This document shows positions 7,347 to 9,751 of a stretch of 9,751 nt of DNA, one piece after another (within the stretch, counting starts at the first letter, position 1; the number at the start of each line of letters is the position of its first letter). Position numbers and translations under genes: made by a program. Under the pieces are notes generated by a model that saw only the letters and a program-made list of their open reading frames with translations, made no database searches and was not told the DNA's origin. The DNA comes from JAJTFW01 sp964534995 (lineage in GTDB: Bacteria; Bacteroidota; Bacteroidia; AKYH767-A; OLB10), in assembly GCA_964534995.1 (NCBI GenBank), contig CAZHSC010000109.1:1-9751 (forward strand). Direction: 5' to 3'.

Positions 7347-8006
7347 ATAGCAACTTTTCCTAACAGACCCAGTTTCGGCAGAGGCCGGGGACCCATTAAA
7401 AAAGAAGCGGAACACCGCATCAATGACAAAATCAGGGCTACACATGTCCGTTTGGTTGGTGATGGGGGCGAACCCAAGGTACTATCCACCCAGGAAGCGC
7501 TTAAATTGGCTGAAGATGCCGGTCTTGACCTGGTAGAAATCGCGGCACAGGCGGATCCACCCGTTTGTAAAATCGTTGATTACCAGAAATTCCTGTACGA
7601 AAGAAAGAAAAAGGAAAAGGAAACCAAGGCAAAAGCATCGAAGCAGATTTTAAAAGAAATCCGTTTCGGGCCCAATACAGATGAGCATGACTTTAACTTT
7701 AAGGTGAAGCATGCCATCAAATTCCTGGAAGAGGGCGCTAAAGTGAAAGCCTATGTACATTTCAGGGGTAGAGCCATCGCCTATAAAGCCAGAGGAGAAA
7801 TCATCCTCCTCAAATTCGCCCAGGCCCTGGAGGAATATGGAAAAGTAGAAATGTTACCCAAGCTGGAAGGAAACAGGATGTTCCTGCATCTTGCTCCCTT
7901 GCCCAACAAGAAACCCAAGCCGGCAAAACCCGTAGATGAGAAGGAAACGGAAAAAAATGTCACAACAAAAGTGACTGAGGAGCCGGATAATAATAACGAA
8001 GCATAA
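7347..8006 (+). CDS. infC: Translation initiation factor IF-3, predicted ATA start
   Basis: IF3 binds the 30S subunit, keeps it apart from 50S and proofreads start-codon and initiator-tRNA pairing. From ATA at 7347 the product is 219 aa: a basic Gly/Arg-rich leader (PNRPSFGRGRG 5-15), the N-domain signature HRINDKIRATHVRLVGD 23-39, DLVEIAAQADPPVCKIVDY near the domain end, the lysine-rich linker (ERKKKEKETKAK), the C-domain with EIRFGPNTDEHDFNFKVKHA, and an acidic C-terminal tail rich in Glu, Asp and Asn. A start at TTG 7452 would delete the first 35 residues, including the conserved RIND-I segment. AUU, AUC or AUA starts are known for infC and permit autoregulation, because IF3 rejects non-canonical starts. 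The frame is closed upstream by TAA at 7323-7325. An in-frame ATT at 7395 (codon 17) is a weaker alternative. bL35 follows after 10 nt. Confidence 0.93.
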   Translation: MATFPNRPSFGRGRGPIKKEAEHRINDKIRATHVRLVGDGGEPKVLSTQEALKLAEDAGLDLVEIAAQADPPVCKIVDYQKFLYERKKKEKETKAKASKQILKEIRFGPNTDEHDFNFKVKHAIKFLEEGAKVKAYVHFRGRAIAYKARGEIILLKFAQALEEYGKVEMLPKLEGNRMFLHLAPLPNKKPKPAKPVDEKETEKNVTTKVTEEPDNNNEA

Positions 8007-8016
8007 AATAACAGCC

Positions 8017-8214
8017 ATGCCGAAAATGAAATCAAATTCCAGTGCCAAAAAGCGATTCCAGCTTACCGGCACCGGTAAAATCAAGCGCAAGCATGCCTTC
8101 AAACGTCACATCCTGACCAAGAAGACCATCAAAGCCAAGCGCGCCTTAACTGCTACCGGACTCGTTCATGAAACAGATGAGTACAGGGTAAAAAGGATGT
8201 TAGGGGTTGCCTGA
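8017..8214 (+). CDS. rpmI: 50S ribosomal protein bL35
   Basis: 65 aa, highly basic, the usual length for bL35. It opens with MPKMKSNSSAKKRFQLTGTG and continues through KIKRKHAFKRHILTKKT, both standard bL35 sequence. Part of the large ribosomal subunit. It sits 10 nt after infC and 106 nt before rplT in the conserved infC-rpmI-rplT order. No Shine-Dalgarno is seen, and translation may depend on ribosomes arriving from infC. Confidence 0.97.
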   Translation: MPKMKSNSSAKKRFQLTGTGKIKRKHAFKRHILTKKTIKAKRALTATGLVHETDEYRVKRMLGVA

Positions 8215-8320
8215 TCACAAGGCTCCTTTCTAACACTCAGCAGTAAAAAAATCCAATTCTAACCCGGTACTTAGCTTAAAGATCTCAACGAGACGCTAAC
8301 GCCAAAAAAACGAAAACAAC
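8215..8320 (+). other. rpmI-rplT spacer
   Basis: 106 nt between bL35 and bL20, wider than the other gaps in this operon. I see no TAnnTTTG promoter, no terminator and no strong hairpin. It ends in an A-rich stretch just before the rplT start, with no Shine-Dalgarno. In other bacteria bL20 controls rpmI-rplT through mRNA structure; I cannot show such a structure here. Confidence 0.4.
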
Positions 8321-8665
8321 ATGCCACGTTCAGTCAATCATGTAGCATCAAAGGCAAAGAGGAAAAAAATCCTCAAACTCGCCAAGGGTAATTTCGGTTC
8401 CCGTAAAAATGTATGGACAGTCGCCAAAAACACTGTCGAAAAAGGACTTCAGTACGCTTACCGCGACCGTAAAACCAAGAAACGCAATTTCCGCGCTTTG
8501 TGGATTCAGCGTATCAACGCAGCAGCCCGCCAGCATGGAATGTCTTATTCCCAGTTCATGGGTAAAATTCACACCAGCAATGTCGACCTCAACCGTAAAG
8601 TGCTTGCCGACCTCGCGATGAATAATCCTGCCGCTTTCGAAGCGATACTGAATTCCGTAAAATAA
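8321..8665 (+). CDS. rplT: 50S ribosomal protein bL20
   Basis: 114 aa, close to the family's 115-120. bL20 binds 23S rRNA early in large-subunit assembly. Typical sequence throughout: MPRSVNHVASKAKRKKILKL 1-20, the basic AKGNFGSRKNVWTVAKN segment, YAYRDRKTKKRNFRALWIQR around 46-65, INAAARQHGMSYSQFM 66-81, and a C-terminal globular part with NRKVLADLA. Last gene of the thrS operon, followed after 19 nt by an intrinsic terminator. In many bacteria bL20 represses its own operon at the mRNA level; no matching structure was identified here. Confidence 0.98.
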   Translation: MPRSVNHVASKAKRKKILKLAKGNFGSRKNVWTVAKNTVEKGLQYAYRDRKTKKRNFRALWIQRINAAARQHGMSYSQFMGKIHTSNVDLNRKVLADLAMNNPAAFEAILNSVK

Positions 8666-8684
8666 GACACATTAAAACCTTCTC

Positions 8685-8717
8685 AAAAAAAGGACTCCGA
8701 ATGGGGTCCTTTTTTTT
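8685..8717 (+). terminator. Rho-independent terminator of the thrS-infC-rpmI-rplT operon
   Basis: GGACTCC (8692-8698) pairs with GGGGTCC (8703-8709), including one T-G wobble, around a GAAT loop. Flanking runs of seven A and eight T extend the stem and supply the U-tract. The A-run on the left could let it work in both directions. Confidence 0.92.
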
Positions 8718-9002
8718 AAATTATATCAGTTCAGTATAGCCCTGCTTAAATTTCCAACTGCCTTCACCGATATTATACCAGAAAGGTTATATGGGATATT
8801 TTAATTAATCTTAATGAGTCCTGGCTAATATGCAGGCCATGTATACCTTAGAAGAAGTTTAAAAAGTAATCCTGACAAGTAATTATTTGCACCTGTAAGC
8901 GAGACCGTGCAAACAAGCTAACGAGCGGGTAAGGAGTTCTATAAAACATAACAAAACGGAATAAACTGCAGGAATAAAAATTAATATGATATTGAATAAA
9001 TA
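8718..9002. other. Gene-free spacer between the rplT terminator and the repeat array
   Basis: No credible gene, tRNA or clear promoter was seen on either strand. It contains an inverted repeat TTTGCAC (8886-8892)/GTGCAAA (8907-8913) with a 14-nt loop. Further on, ACGGAATAAAC near 8956-8966 resembles the head motif of the downstream array and may be a decayed outer unit. Confidence 0.5.
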
Positions 9003-9078
9003 CAGAGACGGGATATAAACGAATATAAATGCTTATTACTTGTTTATGTAAAAAATATTTATTAATTTTAAATGGGGT

Positions 9079-9094
9079 GGGAATGTCAGTTCCC
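9079..9094 (+). other. Unit 1 hairpin, GTCA loop
   Basis: GGGAAT (9079-9084), loop GTCA, GTTCCC (9089-9094): five Watson-Crick pairs and one closing T-G wobble, which pairs only as RNA read from the plus strand. Confidence 0.65.
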
Positions 9095-9184
9095 CGGTCT
9101 GAAAGGTTGAACAAACGGATACAAACGTGTATAAATATTTAAACTTTGTTCATGTAAATATTTTTCGCGATCTTTAATTGGGGC

Positions 9185-9200
9185 GGGGACGGGAGTCCCC
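9185..9200 (+). other. Unit 2 hairpin, GGGA loop
   Basis: GGGGAC (9185-9190), loop GGGA, GTCCCC (9195-9200): six perfect pairs. Relative to unit 3 the fourth pair is G-C where unit 3 has A-T, a compensatory change. An identical copy lies at 9569-9584. Confidence 0.7.
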
Positions 9201-9291
9201 CGGATTTACAGAAACACTTAAAAGAATTTAAACGAATACAAGTGTTTATCCCTTGTTCATGTAAAAAATATTTATTAATTTTAATTGGGGT

Positions 9292-9307
9292 GGGAACGTT
9301 AGTTCCC
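9292..9307 (+). other. Unit 3 hairpin, GTTA loop
   Basis: GGGAAC (9292-9297), loop GTTA, GTTCCC (9302-9307): six perfect pairs. An identical copy lies at 9676-9691. Confidence 0.7.
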
Positions 9308-9396
9308 CGGTATGTAATACCCTGCAAACGGAAATAAGCGGATATAAATATTTATACCTTGCTCAAGCAAATTTTTTTCACGACTAAAATGAGGGT

Positions 9397-9412
9397 GGAA
9401 ACGCAAGGTTCC
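9397..9412 (+). other. Unit 4 hairpin, GCAA loop
   Basis: GGAAAC (9397-9402), loop GCAA, GGTTCC (9407-9412): five pairs with one A-G mismatch next to the closing C-G pair. GCAA is a true GNRA tetraloop. Confidence 0.55.
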
Positions 9413-9465
9413 CCCGTGCAGATGGCGTTGTGCTCATTTACACCCCGACAGTCAACTCATATGGT

Positions 9466-9499
9466 TTCCCTGAAGCGTGCTTCGCACTGCTTCAGGGAA
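9466..9499. repeat. Long palindrome at the junction of the duplicated block
   Basis: TTCCCTGAAGC GTGC (9466-9480), loop TTC, GCAC (9484-9487), one unpaired T (9488), then GCTTCAGGGAA (9489-9499): 15 base pairs with a single bulge. No T-run follows on either strand, so it is not a terminator. Its right edge coincides with the left edge of repeat copy 2 (9498), which suggests a role in the rearrangement or a REP-like or terminal hairpin element. Confidence 0.85.
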
Positions 9500-9751
9500 C
9501 GGATACAAACGTGTATAAATATTTAAACTTTGTTCATGTAAATATTTTTCGCGATCTTTAATTGGGGCGGGGACGGGAGTCCCCCGGATTTACAGAAACA
9601 CTTAAAAGAATTTAAACGAATACAAGTGTTTATCCCTTGTTCATGTAAAAAATATTTATTAATTTTAATTGGGGTGGGAACGTTAGTTCCCCGGTATGTA
9701 ATACCCTGCAAACGGAAATAAGCGGATATAAATATTTATACCTTGCTCAAG
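9498..9751. repeat. Copy 2 of the perfect direct repeat, cut by the window end
   Basis: Identical to 9114-9367 with no differences seen. It carries another unit 2 (hairpin 9569-9584), unit 3 (hairpin 9676-9691) and the start of unit 4. The array therefore continues beyond this window. Confidence 0.95.

Larger units (their letters stand above)
9114..9367. repeat. Copy 1 of a perfect direct repeat of at least 254 bp
   Basis: Base-for-base identical to 9498-9751 (offset 384) by direct reading. It spans units 2 and 3 and the first part of unit 4. Copy 2 runs off the window, so the true repeat may extend to a 384-bp tandem unit that includes the spacer 9368-9497. Confidence 0.95.
9003..9428. repeat. 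Array of four diverged ~106-bp tandem repeat units
   Basis: Matching positions recur every 106-107 nt. The A of the (T/C)ATGTAA box is at 9046, 9152, 9259 and 9365 (steps 106, 107, 106). Hairpin starts are at 9079, 9185, 9292 and 9397. Each unit has a head with two ~10-bp repeats (such as ACGGATACAA/ACGTGTATAA), a TTGTTCATGTAA-like box, an AT-rich core, a G-rich hairpin and a variable tail of about 20 nt. Units 1 and 3 share the core ATTTATTAATTTTAA; units 2 and 4 share TTTTTC(G/A)CGA, giving an A-B-A-B pattern. The period is not a multiple of three, so conserved protein coding is unlikely. I do not recognise a named repeat family. Confidence 0.85.

Noticed and set aside
7452..8006. infC beginning at TTG 7452
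   Set aside because: It would lose the conserved RIND-I part of the IF3 N-domain; the frame is open and IF3-like back to the ATA at 7347 behind AGGAGG.
9079..9094. Array hairpins as intrinsic terminators
   Set aside because: No T-run follows the stem directly on either strand.
9174..9195. G-quadruplex in the G-rich part of unit 2
   Set aside because: Only three good G-runs occur before the C-rich arm, and the other units have fewer; the hairpin explains the bases better.
9003..9428. Integron attC sites
   Set aside because: The unit length is in range, but the RYYYAAC/GTTRRRY core pair is not found at the unit ends, and there are no cassette genes or integrase.
9139..9711. Two identical 62-codon minus-strand frames (9139-9327 and 9523-9711) and a similar frame at 8848-9114
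   Set aside because: They arise because the repeat units are alike. The 106-107-nt period shifts the reading frame between units (the ATGAACAA box is read in different frames), the hairpins fall inside them, and the residues look like translated AT-rich repeat. Protein coding is unlikely.
9003..9751. CRISPR array
   Set aside because: Repeats are ~106 bp, diverged and contiguous, without the 23-50-bp identical repeats and unique spacers of a CRISPR, and no cas gene is present.

Overview
The window looks like Bacteroidota chromosome, moderately AT-rich. The signs are promoter elements of the Bacteroidota TAnnTTTG (-7) type ahead of several genes, almost no Shine-Dalgarno sequences, a Bacteroidota-style RHS fragment, and the conserved translation cluster thrS-infC-rpmI-rplT. 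I cannot name a genus.

Layout. 39-1331 (minus): C-terminal part of an RHS/YD-repeat protein that has lost its upstream portion. 1380-3042 (plus): an AT-rich regulatory region, then a two-gene AbiE-type toxin-antitoxin module (AbiEi-like antitoxin and AbiEii nucleotidyltransferase toxin, overlapping by 11 nt). 3166-3540 (minus): a small alkyltransferase-like (ATL) protein of the MGMT family, with PAQR in place of the PCHR active-site motif. 3541-3870: non-coding, with a short degenerate 8-bp repeat. 3871-5304 (plus): a cytoplasmic GH13 alpha-amylase-family enzyme with a GH13_36-like signature. 5373-8665 (plus): the housekeeping operon threonyl-tRNA synthetase, initiation factor IF3, bL35 and bL20, closed by a clear intrinsic terminator at 8685-8717. 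8718-9751: about 1 kb with no credible gene.

The last kilobase is the most unusual part. It carries an array of diverged units about 106-107 bp long. Each has a head of ~10-bp iteron-like repeats, a TTGTTCATGTAA-type box, an AT-rich core and a small G/C hairpin with a GNNA tetraloop. The hairpin stem keeps pairing despite base changes between units. Units alternate between two subtypes. A block of at least 254 bp (three units, the last cut by the window end) is duplicated perfectly 384 bp downstream, and a long palindrome sits at the junction. I recognise no named family for this array.

The infC gene is also notable. Its real start appears to be an ATA codon at 7347, 4 nt after AGGAGG, the only strong Shine-Dalgarno sequence I noticed in the window. 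A TTG start at 7452 would remove 35 residues, including conserved N-domain sequence. The rhs fragment, abiE pair and ATL gene form an accessory segment. The thrS-rplT block is core genome that meets repeat-rich DNA immediately after its terminator.
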